DNA from: an uncultured Lachnospiraceae bacterium
GTDB taxonomy: Bacteria > Bacillota > Clostridia > Lachnospirales > Lachnospiraceae
NCBI GenBank assembly: GCA_910583895.1
Contig: CAJTYJ010000002.1
Coordinates: 93,033-157,032 of the forward strand
DNA: 64,000 bases
Direction of reading: 5' to 3'
This document shows, one piece after another, positions 1 through 7,778 of the stretch. Both the position numbers and the translations under genes were made by a program. How positions within the stretch are numbered: the stretch's first letter is position 1; each line of letters begins with the position of its first letter. The notes below the pieces were generated by a model, which worked only from the letters and a program-made list of their open reading frames with translations, searched no databases and was not told the DNA's origin.

Positions 1-1
1 A

Positions 2-640
2 AATATGAAAGGCCTGCTGCCCAATCCGGAAAAACGGCGGTTTCACACCAAAGGCCTCCATGGACCTATCGGACACCTGGCAGCCGGGATCCGGCAGGAT
101 TTTATCCTGGTGGACAGCATCTGCGGGGATTTAAGCTTTGAGGACGGCGGAAATCCGACTGTGATGAACCGGATTTTTACGGCCAAAGATCCGGTGCTCT
201 GCGACGCCTATGTGTGCCGCCTGCTTGGATATAAGACCGAGGAAGTGCCCTATATCGGGATCGCGGAATCCTTAGGGGCGGGAAGTGCAGATTTGTCCTG
301 TGCAGTGATTCGAAAACTGAATCAGCCGGATGCCAGGGCTGTGCTTCCGGACCGAAGAAAGGTCTTAAGACTTTCCGAGGCAGTGGATGAAGTGGATTCC
401 TGCAGTGCCTGCTACGGATATCTGATCCCGGCGCTGGATCTGCTGGACAAAGAAGGGCTCCTGCAGGATTTTCCGGAGAAAATCTGTATCGGGCAGGGGT
501 ATAAGGGAAAGACGGGAATCCTTGGCATCGGAAACTGCACCAGAGAATTTGCCCACAGCCTGAAAGGATGTCCCCCTACTGAGACTGAGATGTATGAATT
601 TTTGAAAACATATCGAAGACAGAGAGAGACCATCTCCTGA
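2..640 (+). CDS. DUF362 family protein, C-terminal part (5' end outside window)
   Basis: The frame is open from the left edge, so the N-terminal part lies outside the window and the ATG at 5 is probably internal. The visible 212 residues resemble the C-terminal half of DUF362 proteins, with a glycine-rich start, a CSACYGYLIPAL segment and a second Cys near the end (GIGNC). DUF362 proteins often occur with Fe-S modules, but none is visible in this part. The function is unknown. The stop lies 16 bases before hflX, so the two may be cotranscribed. Confidence 0.6.
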   Translation, partial: NMKGLLPNPEKRRFHTKGLHGPIGHLAAGIRQDFILVDSICGDLSFEDGGNPTVMNRIFTAKDPVLCDAYVCRLLGYKTEEVPYIGIAESLGAGSADLSCAVIRKLNQPDARAVLPDRRKVLRLSEAVDEVDSCSACYGYLIPALDLLDKEGLLQDFPEKICIGQGYKGKTGILGIGNCTREFAHSLKGCPPTETEMYEFLKTYRRQRETIS

Positions 641-656
641 AAGGAGCAAGTTACGT

Positions 657-1784
657 TTGAAAGAACAAAACTACACAGAGCCAGATAAAAAAGAACAGGC
701 ACTTCTGGTGGGAGTTGACCTGCACGACGGAGAAGATTTTGAGCGCTCCATGGAGGAGCTTTCCCAGCTGGCACAGGCCTGTGGCATGGAGGTGGCCGGA
801 CAGATTACCCAAAACCTGCCAAAGCTTCATCAGGCATTGTATATGGGTAAAGGAAAGCTTCTGGAGATTCGGGAAAGTCTGGAAGAGGGGGAGATTGATC
901 TTTTGATCTTTGACCGCTCCCTGACACCGACGCAGCTTCGGAACTTGCAGAGTCTTTTGGACTGTCCGATTCTGGACCGGACCACGCTGATTTTGGAGAT
1001 CTTTGCCGCCCGTGCAAAGACAAGAGAGGCAAAGCTGCAGGTGGAATATGCAAGACTTCAGTATGTGCTCCCGCGTCTGACCGGTATGCACAAAGCTCTG
1101 AGCCGTCAGGGCGGGGGCAGTGGTCTGGCCAACAAGGGGGCTGGGGAAAAGAAGCTAGAGCTGGACCGCCGGCGTATTGAAAAGCGGATGTCGGAGCTTC
1201 GAAGGGAACTGAAAAAGATCAGCCAGGAGCGAAAGACCCAGAAAAAGAGACGGATGGAGGGGAGGACCCGGCGGGTTGCCCTGGTAGGTTATACCAATGC
1301 CGGAAAGTCCACATTGATGAACCGGATGCTGGACCGGTATACAAGGGATCCTTCCAAAAAGGTGCTGGAAAAGGATATGCTTTTTGCGACCCTGGACACA
1401 ACGGTGCGAAGGATCTGTACAGGAGCCGGCGGAGAGTTTCTGCTCTCAGATACGGTGGGCTTTATCCACCAGCTCCCGGCAGGGCTGATCAAAGCGTTTC
1501 GGTCTACTTTGGAGGAAGCCAAGGAAGCAGATCTTCTGCTGCATGTGCTGGATTATTCCGACGAATCTTACCGAAAACAGCGGGAAGTGACAGAGGAGAC
1601 ACTGCGGGATTTAGGCGCCGGGGATATTCCCGTCATCTATATCTACAACAAAGCGGATCTGCGCACGGATTTTGCCTCGCTTCCGGTCATCCGGGATAAC
1701 CGGATCTATCTGTCTGCCAGGACAGGAGCCGGGATACCGGAATTAGTGGAAATGATTCTGAATACAAAGGGAAGCGGGCGGTAA
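657..1784 (+). CDS. hflX: GTPase HflX
   Basis: Ribosome-associated GTPase that splits or rescues stalled 70S ribosomes in characterised bacteria. The 375 residues show the HflX N-terminal domain (about 10-160, with the GKGK and glycine-rich SRQGGGSG segments), a basic coiled-coil linker (165-205) and a C-terminal G domain with P-loop GYTNAGKS (211-218), a DTVGFI switch II and NKAD. The start is TTG, chosen because AAGGAG at 641-646 stands at the right distance and no ATG fits. Length is slightly shorter than E. coli HflX. It is followed after 25 bases by a GNAT gene. Confidence 0.95.
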   Translation: MKEQNYTEPDKKEQALLVGVDLHDGEDFERSMEELSQLAQACGMEVAGQITQNLPKLHQALYMGKGKLLEIRESLEEGEIDLLIFDRSLTPTQLRNLQSLLDCPILDRTTLILEIFAARAKTREAKLQVEYARLQYVLPRLTGMHKALSRQGGGSGLANKGAGEKKLELDRRRIEKRMSELRRELKKISQERKTQKKRRMEGRTRRVALVGYTNAGKSTLMNRMLDRYTRDPSKKVLEKDMLFATLDTTVRRICTGAGGEFLLSDTVGFIHQLPAGLIKAFRSTLEEAKEADLLLHVLDYSDESYRKQREVTEETLRDLGAGDIPVIYIYNKADLRTDFASLPVIRDNRIYLSARTGAGIPELVEMILNTKGSGR

Positions 1785-1809
1785 ACCATACAGACAGGAG
1801 CGTGTGTAA

Positions 1810-2337
1810 ATGGAGATGAAAGCGGCATCCGGAAGGGAACTTCGATGGATGAAAAAGATATATTTGGAGGCGTTTCCAAAGTCCGAGCGCAAGCCCTTTG
1901 GGATGATGAAGTACAGGGCAAGACAGGGAACGATGGAACTGTTTGTGATCAAAGAGGAAAGACGGCTGGTTGGATTGGCCATTACGGTTCTGTATCAGGA
2001 TCTGGTGCTTTTGGATTATTTTGCCATAGACCGGGCTGTTCGGGGACAGGCGTATGGTTCGAGAGCACTGCAGCTTCTAAAAGAGCACTATAAAGGGAAA
2101 AGATTTCTGCTGGAGATTGAGCTTTTGGATGATCGTGCGCCGAACCAGGAGGCACGTATCCAGAGAAAGCACTTTTATCTGAAGAACGGAATGAAGGAGA
2201 CCGGCCTTCAGGTCTGTGTGTTTCAGGTTCCCATGGAGGTGCTGACCGACGGAAGTTCGGTGACATATGAGGAATATCACGAATTATACCGGGATTCCAT
2301 CGGAGCATTTTTTGCCCGTAAAGTAACACGCCTCTAA
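1810..2337 (+). CDS. GNAT family N-acetyltransferase
   Basis: A 175-residue GNAT-fold protein. The central segment LVLLDYFAIDRAVRGQAYGSRAL fits GNAT motif A, with the R/Q-x-x-G-x-G/A acetyl-CoA pyrophosphate loop seen as RGQAYGS. A following LEIELLDD strand and a FYLKNGM segment match the motif B region. ATG at 1810 is preceded by an AGGAG at 1796. The substrate cannot be read from the sequence. It lies directly downstream of hflX and is probably in the same transcript; map has its own promoter after it. Confidence 0.75.
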   Translation: MEMKAASGRELRWMKKIYLEAFPKSERKPFGMMKYRARQGTMELFVIKEERRLVGLAITVLYQDLVLLDYFAIDRAVRGQAYGSRALQLLKEHYKGKRFLLEIELLDDRAPNQEARIQRKHFYLKNGMKETGLQVCVFQVPMEVLTDGSSVTYEEYHELYRDSIGAFFARKVTRL

Positions 2338-2364
2338 ATTTTGTGTGTTCTTTGCACGTATTTG

Positions 2365-2373
2365 TGATATAAT
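2365..2373 (+). promoter_or_regulatory. Extended -10 promoter for map
   Basis: TGA followed by TATAAT gives an extended -10 element 45 bases before the map start. The hexamer 17 bases upstream (GTGTTC) is a weak -35, which suits an extended -10 promoter. Confidence 0.5.
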
Positions 2374-2418
2374 TTCGGCAGAGACGAAAGACGACAAAAA
2401 TGAGGAGTTTATGAGGAT

Positions 2419-3204
2419 ATGAGACGGAGAAGAAAAAAAATCCGGAAGGTGGGCAATGTGCTTGTAAAAAGCCGGGCCCAGCTGGACGGGATCCGGGAGA
2501 GCGGAAAGATCAATACGGCGGTTCTTGACTATGTGGAACAGCATATCCACGCGGGGATTTCCACTGCCCAGATAGATCAGTGGGTCTACGAACGGACGAC
2601 CGGGTGCGGAGCGGTCCCGGCTCCCTTAAATTATGAAGGATTCCCCAAAAGTGTCTGTACTTCCCTGAACAGTGTGGTCTGTCATGGGATTCCTGATGAA
2701 AAAACGATCCTGAAAGAGGGGGATATCATCAATGTGGATGTGTCTACGAATTATAAAGGATACTATTCGGATGCATCCCGCACCTTTTGCATCGGGGCAG
2801 TCAGCAGGGACAAAAAACGTCTGGTACAGGTGGCGAAGGAGGCTGTCAGTGTGGGGCTGATGCAGGTAAAACCATGGAGACCCATCGGGGATATGGGGCA
2901 TGCAGTCCATATGTTTGTGGAAAGCCAGGGCTATACGGTGGTGGAGGAGATCGGAGGCCACGGAGTCGGACTGGAGTTTCACGAGGATCCCTGGGTCAGC
3001 TATGTGGCCCCAAAAGGCAGCGGCGAGCTGATGCTGCCGGGGATGGTTTTTACCATCGAGCCCATGATCAACATGGGTTCGCCGGAGTTCTATGTGGATG
3101 AGTCAAACGGCTGGACCGTCTATACAGAAGACGGAATGCCCTCCGCCCAGTGGGAAGTCACCGTGGCAGTCACAGAAGACGGATATGAAATTATGTCCTG
3201 GTAG
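2419..3204 (+). CDS. map: Methionine aminopeptidase, type I
   Basis: Removes the initiator methionine from nascent proteins in the cytoplasm. All expected pita-bread residues are visible in the 261-residue protein: H89 (VVCHGIPD), metal ligands D107 and D118 (NVDVSTNYKGYYSDASRTF), H181 (GGHGVGLEFHE), E214 (FTIEPM) and E246 (AQWEVTVAV). It has about 14 extra basic residues at the N terminus (RRRRKK) compared with E. coli MAP. An alternative start closer to KSRAQLDGIR would give the usual length, but GAGGAG at 2402 fits the ATG at 2419. A second map-type gene usually sits in the ribosomal cluster of Clostridia, so this may be a paralog. Confidence 0.93.
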   Translation: MRRRRKKIRKVGNVLVKSRAQLDGIRESGKINTAVLDYVEQHIHAGISTAQIDQWVYERTTGCGAVPAPLNYEGFPKSVCTSLNSVVCHGIPDEKTILKEGDIINVDVSTNYKGYYSDASRTFCIGAVSRDKKRLVQVAKEAVSVGLMQVKPWRPIGDMGHAVHMFVESQGYTVVEEIGGHGVGLEFHEDPWVSYVAPKGSGELMLPGMVFTIEPMINMGSPEFYVDESNGWTVYTEDGMPSAQWEVTVAVTEDGYEIMSW

Positions 3205-3212
3205 GACAGAAA

Positions 3213-3518
3213 CGGAACTTTAAAACAGCGAAGGTCCAACCGAAGCCCAGATGCAGGAGAGGACGCGAAGCGTCCAAGAATGCATCTGCTTCCAGGGCGG
3301 AGGAGGGACAGGAGCGGAACTTTAAAACAGCGGAGGTCCAACCGAAGCCCAGATGCAAGAGAGGACGCGAAGCGTCCGGGAATGCATCTCCTTTTCAGGG
3401 CGGAGGAGGGACAGGAGCGGAACTAAAAAACAGCGAAGGTCCAACCGAAGCCCAGATGCAAGAGAGGACGCGAAGCGTCCGGGAATGCATCTCCTCCCAG
3501 GGCGGAGGAGGGACGGAG
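3213..3518. repeat. Three tandem ~102-bp hairpin-forming repeats
   Basis: Copies begin at 3213, 3315 and 3418, spaced 102, 103 and 101 bases, and the first ten bases recur again at 3519. Each copy contains a nested inverted repeat: outer arms AGATGCA/TGCATCT and inner arms GGACGC/GCGTCC around a GAA loop (inner stems at 3261-3275, 3363-3377 and 3466-3480). GCCC/GGGC and GTCC/GGAC outside these extend the stem. Variation falls mainly in the purine-rich internal loop and linkers while the stems are identical. No T-run follows, so these are not simple terminators. Short open frames across the array are by-products of the repetition. The array fills the whole map to FliB-like gap. Confidence 0.85.
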
Positions 3519-3543
3519 CGGAACTTTAATACGAGGTTAGAAT

Positions 3544-4695
3544 ATGGAGTATACGTATCCGGAATATTTATATGATTTTCAATGCGACGCATCTGCCTGC
3601 AGTGATACCTGCTGTGTGGGATGGAACATCATGATCGATCCGGTATCTTTGAAAAAATACAGGAAGTATCCGGGTTTTTTCGGCAACCGGCTGAAAAACT
3701 CCATAGACTGGGAGAAGGAATCCTTTGAACAGTACAATGGACGCTGCGCTTTTTTGAATGAAGAGAACCTGTGCGACATCTACACAGAGGCAGGGGAAGA
3801 CATGCTCTGTAAAACATGCACCCGCTATCCGAGACATTATGAAGAGTACGAGAATCTTCGGGAGATTTCTTTATCTTTGTCCTGTCCGGCGGCGGCCAGG
3901 ATGGTTCTGGGGCAGAAAGAGCAGCTTATGTTTTTAAACGAATACCGGGAGACCCCGGAGGAAGAATATGAGCAGTTTGACTTCTTTCTTTTTACCAAAC
4001 TAAATGAGATCCGGGATTATTTTTATCGGGTTATCCAGGACCGGGACCGGTCCGTTGCACATCGCATGGCGATGATTTTGTGCACCGCTCACGATCTGCA
4101 GAAACGCATTGACAGAGCGCAGCTTCATGAAGTGGATGATCTTCTAAAGCGCTATCAGAAGCCTTCTTTCTGGAAGACAGCCGAAAAAAAATTTGCCCTC
4201 TATGAGAACCGGGGGGTGGAAAAAAGGATACAGCGCTGGAAACTTTGGCAGAAACTGTACCGACTGGAGGTGCTTCGTCCCCGCTGGCGGGAGTATCTGA
4301 AAAAGCAGGAAGAGTATCTGTATCAGGATCTGTCTCAGGAAATATATGAAAAGGCCTGGCAGGAATTTGCAGACACCAGCCCGGACCGGGCCGTGGAATA
4401 TGAGCAGCTTTTGATGTATTATATTTTCTGCTATCTGTGCGGTGCTGTCTACGACGAGGATCTGTTCAGCAAGGTGAAGCTTGCGGTAGTACATACGATG
4501 CTGATCCAGGAGATGGATTTCGGAGTCTGGCTGTCCAGGGAGAAAGGGTTTTCTTTCGAGGACCAGGTGGAGCTGGTCCATCGCTACGCCCGTGAGACAG
4601 AGCACTCGGATCCGAATATGGAAGCGATGGAGTGTATGGCAGCAGAAGACGAGGCGTTCTGCCTGGAAAAACTGCTCCGGGGTGTATTGGGCTGA
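3544..4695 (+). CDS. FliB-family protein (flagellin lysine-N-methylase-like, Cys cluster)
   Basis: The 383 residues open with the cysteine cluster typical of FliB/YkgJ-like proteins: C14, C19, C23, C24, then C68, C77, C89, C92 and C114 (CSDTCCVGW, CKTCTRYPRH, LSCPAAAR). FliB methylates flagellin lysines in Salmonella. Many Clostridia carry members of the family with no flagellar genes nearby, and none is seen in this window, so the substrate here may be something else. The remainder is helical with no recognisable motif. ATG at 3544 follows a modest GAGG at 3532 and lies just after the tandem hairpin repeats. Confidence 0.75.
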   Translation: MEYTYPEYLYDFQCDASACSDTCCVGWNIMIDPVSLKKYRKYPGFFGNRLKNSIDWEKESFEQYNGRCAFLNEENLCDIYTEAGEDMLCKTCTRYPRHYEEYENLREISLSLSCPAAARMVLGQKEQLMFLNEYRETPEEEYEQFDFFLFTKLNEIRDYFYRVIQDRDRSVAHRMAMILCTAHDLQKRIDRAQLHEVDDLLKRYQKPSFWKTAEKKFALYENRGVEKRIQRWKLWQKLYRLEVLRPRWREYLKKQEEYLYQDLSQEIYEKAWQEFADTSPDRAVEYEQLLMYYIFCYLCGAVYDEDLFSKVKLAVVHTMLIQEMDFGVWLSREKGFSFEDQVELVHRYARETEHSDPNMEAMECMAAEDEAFCLEKLLRGVLG

Positions 4696-4798
4696 AACCA
4701 AAAACAACAAGCATTTACTACCATACAAAATGCCTGGCATGGAACGTGTTTTCATAATGTTTTGTGCCTGAACGAAGCGAAAGGAATGGATATTAAAA

Positions 4799-5785
4799 AT
4801 GAGTATACGAATTGGAATTTTAGGTTATGGAAATCTGGGCCGCGGCGTGGAATGTGCCATCCGCCAGAATCCGGATATGGAACTTGCAGCGGTATTTACC
4901 AGAAGAAATCCGGAAGATGTGAAAATTTTAACAAACACAGCGAAAGTCTGCCCGGCCGGGGAGGCTGCACAGTGGAAGGATCAGATTGATGTATTGATAC
5001 TGTGCGGAGGAAGTGCCACTGATTTGCCGAAACAGACCCCGGAATATGCGAAGCTGTTTCATGTGGTGGACAGCTTTGACACCCATGCACGGATCCCGGA
5101 GCATTTTGCGGCAGTGGATGCATCCGCGAGGGAGGCAAAGAAAACGGCTGTGATTTCTGCAGGTTGGGATCCAGGCATGTTTTCTCTGAACCGTCTGTAT
5201 GCCAACGCCATTTTGCCGGAAGGCAGAGACTACACATTCTGGGGCAAAGGCGTAAGCCAGGGCCACTCGGATGCCATCCGCCGGATCGAAGGCGTGCGGG
5301 ATGGGAAACAGTACACCATTCCGGTGGAAGAGGCGCTGGAGGCGGTCCGCAGCGGAGAAAATCCCAATCTGACTACAAGACAGAAGCATACAAGAACGTG
5401 CTTTGTGGTGCTGGAAGAAGGAGCAGATGCAAAAAGAATAGAACATGAGATCAAGACCATGCCCAACTATTTTGCAGACTACGACACAACCGTGCATTTT
5501 ATCAGCGAGGAAGAATTGAAAAGAGACCACAGCGGAATTCCCCATGGCGGTTTTGTGCTTCGCAGCGGTGTGACCGGATGGGAGAAAGAACACCGCCATC
5601 TGATTGAGTATCGTCTGAAGCTGGATTCCAATCCGGAGTTTACATCCAGTGTCATCGTGGCCTGTGCAAGAGCGGCATACCGGATGGCGTCAGCCGGACA
5701 GTACGGCTGCAAGACGGTATTCGATATTCCGCCGGCATACTTAAGTGCAAAAAGCGGAGAAGAATTAAGAGCATCCATGCTGTAA
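4799..5785 (+). CDS. ddh: meso-Diaminopimelate D-dehydrogenase
   Basis: NADPH-dependent reductive amination of tetrahydrodipicolinate directly to meso-diaminopimelate, the short route to lysine and to peptidoglycan cross-bridges. The 328-residue length is normal. An N-terminal Rossmann loop GILGYGNLGRG (6-16) binds NADP. CGGSATDLPKQTPEYA, SAGWDPGMFSLNR and the GHSDAIRRIEGV segment are hallmark substrate-domain sequences. It stands alone, with a 103-base upstream gap and a convergent neighbour 42 bases downstream. Confidence 0.95.
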   Translation: MSIRIGILGYGNLGRGVECAIRQNPDMELAAVFTRRNPEDVKILTNTAKVCPAGEAAQWKDQIDVLILCGGSATDLPKQTPEYAKLFHVVDSFDTHARIPEHFAAVDASAREAKKTAVISAGWDPGMFSLNRLYANAILPEGRDYTFWGKGVSQGHSDAIRRIEGVRDGKQYTIPVEEALEAVRSGENPNLTTRQKHTRTCFVVLEEGADAKRIEHEIKTMPNYFADYDTTVHFISEEELKRDHSGIPHGGFVLRSGVTGWEKEHRHLIEYRLKLDSNPEFTSSVIVACARAAYRMASAGQYGCKTVFDIPPAYLSAKSGEELRASML

Positions 5786-5827
5786 ATCCGCGTTCCAATA
5801 TTTTCGGAAGCAGGAATCCTGGAAACT

Positions 5828-7612
5828 TTACAGACTGGCCAGCCAGTCCGTAAAGTGTTCCCGGATGATTCCAAAGGGCGCAGGTCCAAAATCCAGAAGA
5901 AAAGTATGAAAATCTTTCGGGACAAAACGCTCTCCCAGTGCTTGTTCGGCGGTCTCCCGCATCTTGGTAATCTCCAGATATCCAACATAGTATTTCATAT
6001 AATTGGCCGGATCTTCGCACACGACCTGATAAAGATGTGCGGCGGCTGCGGGATTGTCAATGCCCATGGTGTCGTTGAGAAAAATGGCCAGTTCCTCGGA
6101 GGATATGCCTTCGTAGTTGACCTGATAATCAGCCAGGGCATACAGGGCCAGATAGGCAGATTCGTTCAGTGCCAGCAGACTGGCCAGTTCCGGGGTGATG
6201 CCTTCTTCCCACTGGTAGGAAAGATACTGCACATAGGTGGCCCAGCCCTCCACGTAGCAGGAGAAACTCAGCAAAGCCCGCAGACGGCTGTGGTTCACCC
6301 GGTTAAAATAATTGCACTGATACAGATGTCCGGGGTAGCCTTCATGGGCCATGACCGTGTAGATGTCCTGTCGGGCAGCGGCAGAGGAGCGGTTGATATA
6401 GATAAAGTTCTCGTCGGGGGTGTCAATGGGCGGGGACAGATAAAAGGCAGGGCTTGAGAAGTCTTCCAGTGCTTCCGGAAGCATCCGGACTTCATAAGAG
6501 CAGGCGGGAAGCGGCGGAAAGTCGTCCAGCAGCTTTTTCTGCAGATCAGCAAGGGCTTCCATAGGGTCCTGGATGGGAGGCTGGAAAGAAGAGATGCGTG
6601 CAAGCAGCCGGGGCTGTTCGTACAGCAGGTCATAGGCAAGCTTGAATTCTGTCTGCATGCGTTCTTTGATGGCTTCCTGCAGGGCCTCGGGATTCGGATA
6701 GGAAGTGAAAGTGGAGGCTTTCAGAAGATATTCATAATATGCTTTTCCGTCAGGCAGATCAGAGGTTCCGATTGGAAGATCCAGATGCCCTTTCAGGCTT
6801 GAAAGCCCTTCGGTCAGAAGAGTATAGGCATTCGTGAAATCATTTTTCAGGATGGTTTCATTTTGGCTCAGATAGGCGGTGCGCTCCTGGTCTGTCAGGT
6901 CTGTCAGGGTGTCCAGACGGCTTTGAAACGTCTCGGCCATCATTCCTTTTTCCGGCGCATCAAGGTAGACCTGACAGGAATCCAGCACGCCGTCGATGGT
7001 CAGATCCGAGAGAAAGATGCCGGCTTCTGTCTGGGCCTGGGTGTATTCCAGAAGCTGCTCATAGTAATTGTCAATATCGGCCAGAAGGGACAGGTAATGT
7101 TCCACGTCCTTTCGGTTTCGAAAAGGGTATTCGGCCAGAAGGATGGGAAGTTCTACCTGAATTCCGCTGACGGAAGAGAAGGGGTAGTCGTAGAGATAAA
7201 ATCTTGCTCCTTCCCGCCGGGTGTTCATATATTCCAGAAGAATATCGTAGTCAATCTGTAGGTCAGAGGAGAGTCTGTCCCGGTCAATGGTCAAAAGTTC
7301 CTGAAATTCTTCCTCCAATTCTGCATAGTTTGCCCGGATACTTTCCGGATTATAATCGCCCAGAGTCTCCGGGAAATCGGTGATCCCGTAAGCTTTTGGA
7401 TCAGAAAGGGTGGAATGCATGGTCAGTCCGGAGCTGGTGACTGTTTCATAGAACAATTCTTCTACCATGCGGGTAAAATGTTCCTCATCAGAAAGCGTCG
7501 GTTCTGGAACCGCTTTGGAAACGGTGTCTTTGGGGCTGCAGCCGCAGAAAAGAATCGAGACGGCAAGAAAAAGCGCAAAAAATTTCAGGTGACAGGTGTG
7601 TTTTGGATTCAT
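5828..7612 (-). CDS. DUF885 family metallopeptidase, lipoprotein
   Basis: 594 residues with a type II signal peptide: basic start, hydrophobic core, then a lipobox ending FCGC with C25 as the probable lipidated Cys, so the protein should sit on the outer face of the membrane. The zinc motif HEGYPGH (423-429), with a downstream E in CYVEGWATY, is the DUF885 signature of gluzincin-type M32-like peptidases. Members are thought to be carboxy- or dipeptidases, but the substrate is not evident. It is divergently transcribed from the CAP-domain gene, and both genes have clear promoters in the 166-base gap. Confidence 0.85.
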   Translation of the reverse strand: MNPKHTCHLKFFALFLAVSILFCGCSPKDTVSKAVPEPTLSDEEHFTRMVEELFYETVTSSGLTMHSTLSDPKAYGITDFPETLGDYNPESIRANYAELEEEFQELLTIDRDRLSSDLQIDYDILLEYMNTRREGARFYLYDYPFSSVSGIQVELPILLAEYPFRNRKDVEHYLSLLADIDNYYEQLLEYTQAQTEAGIFLSDLTIDGVLDSCQVYLDAPEKGMMAETFQSRLDTLTDLTDQERTAYLSQNETILKNDFTNAYTLLTEGLSSLKGHLDLPIGTSDLPDGKAYYEYLLKASTFTSYPNPEALQEAIKERMQTEFKLAYDLLYEQPRLLARISSFQPPIQDPMEALADLQKKLLDDFPPLPACSYEVRMLPEALEDFSSPAFYLSPPIDTPDENFIYINRSSAAARQDIYTVMAHEGYPGHLYQCNYFNRVNHSRLRALLSFSCYVEGWATYVQYLSYQWEEGITPELASLLALNESAYLALYALADYQVNYEGISSEELAIFLNDTMGIDNPAAAAHLYQVVCEDPANYMKYYVGYLEITKMRETAEQALGERFVPKDFHTFLLDFGPAPFGIIREHFTDWLASL

Positions 7613-7638
7613 AGTGTGTTTCCTCCGTCGATACCTCC

Positions 7639-7667
7639 ATTATAGTGGATTTTGGATCAATATGCAA
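7639..7667 (-). promoter_or_regulatory. Promoter for the DUF885 lipoprotein gene
   Basis: Read on the minus strand: -35 TTGCAT, 17-base spacer, -10 TATAAT, about 25 bases before the start codon. The divergent promoter has the same -35 hexamer. Confidence 0.7.
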
Positions 7668-7711
7668 ACAGATTGTAGAGGCTGTCCGTACTGATTTTTG
7701 GATCGGGGAAC

Positions 7712-7740
7712 TTGCATCTGATCGGCAAATCGTGTATAGT
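7712..7740 (+). promoter_or_regulatory. Promoter for the Trx-like/CAP protein gene
   Basis: -35 TTGCAT, 17-base spacer, -10 TATAGT, 38 bases before ATG 7779. It lies back to back with the DUF885 promoter, with about 45 bases between the two -35 boxes. Confidence 0.65.
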
Positions 7741-7778
7741 GGTAATATCAGTAAAATTTTTAAAGAAAGGGTAAAAAA

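Noticed and set aside
3120..3341. Short frames across the tandem repeats (repeated DLRCFKVP-like peptides)
   Set aside because: The peptide repetition only reflects the DNA repeat; no ribosome site, and the frame is not maintained because unit length varies by 1-2 bases.
3213..3518. CRISPR array
   Set aside because: Units are near-identical throughout with no unique spacers of constant size and no cas genes.
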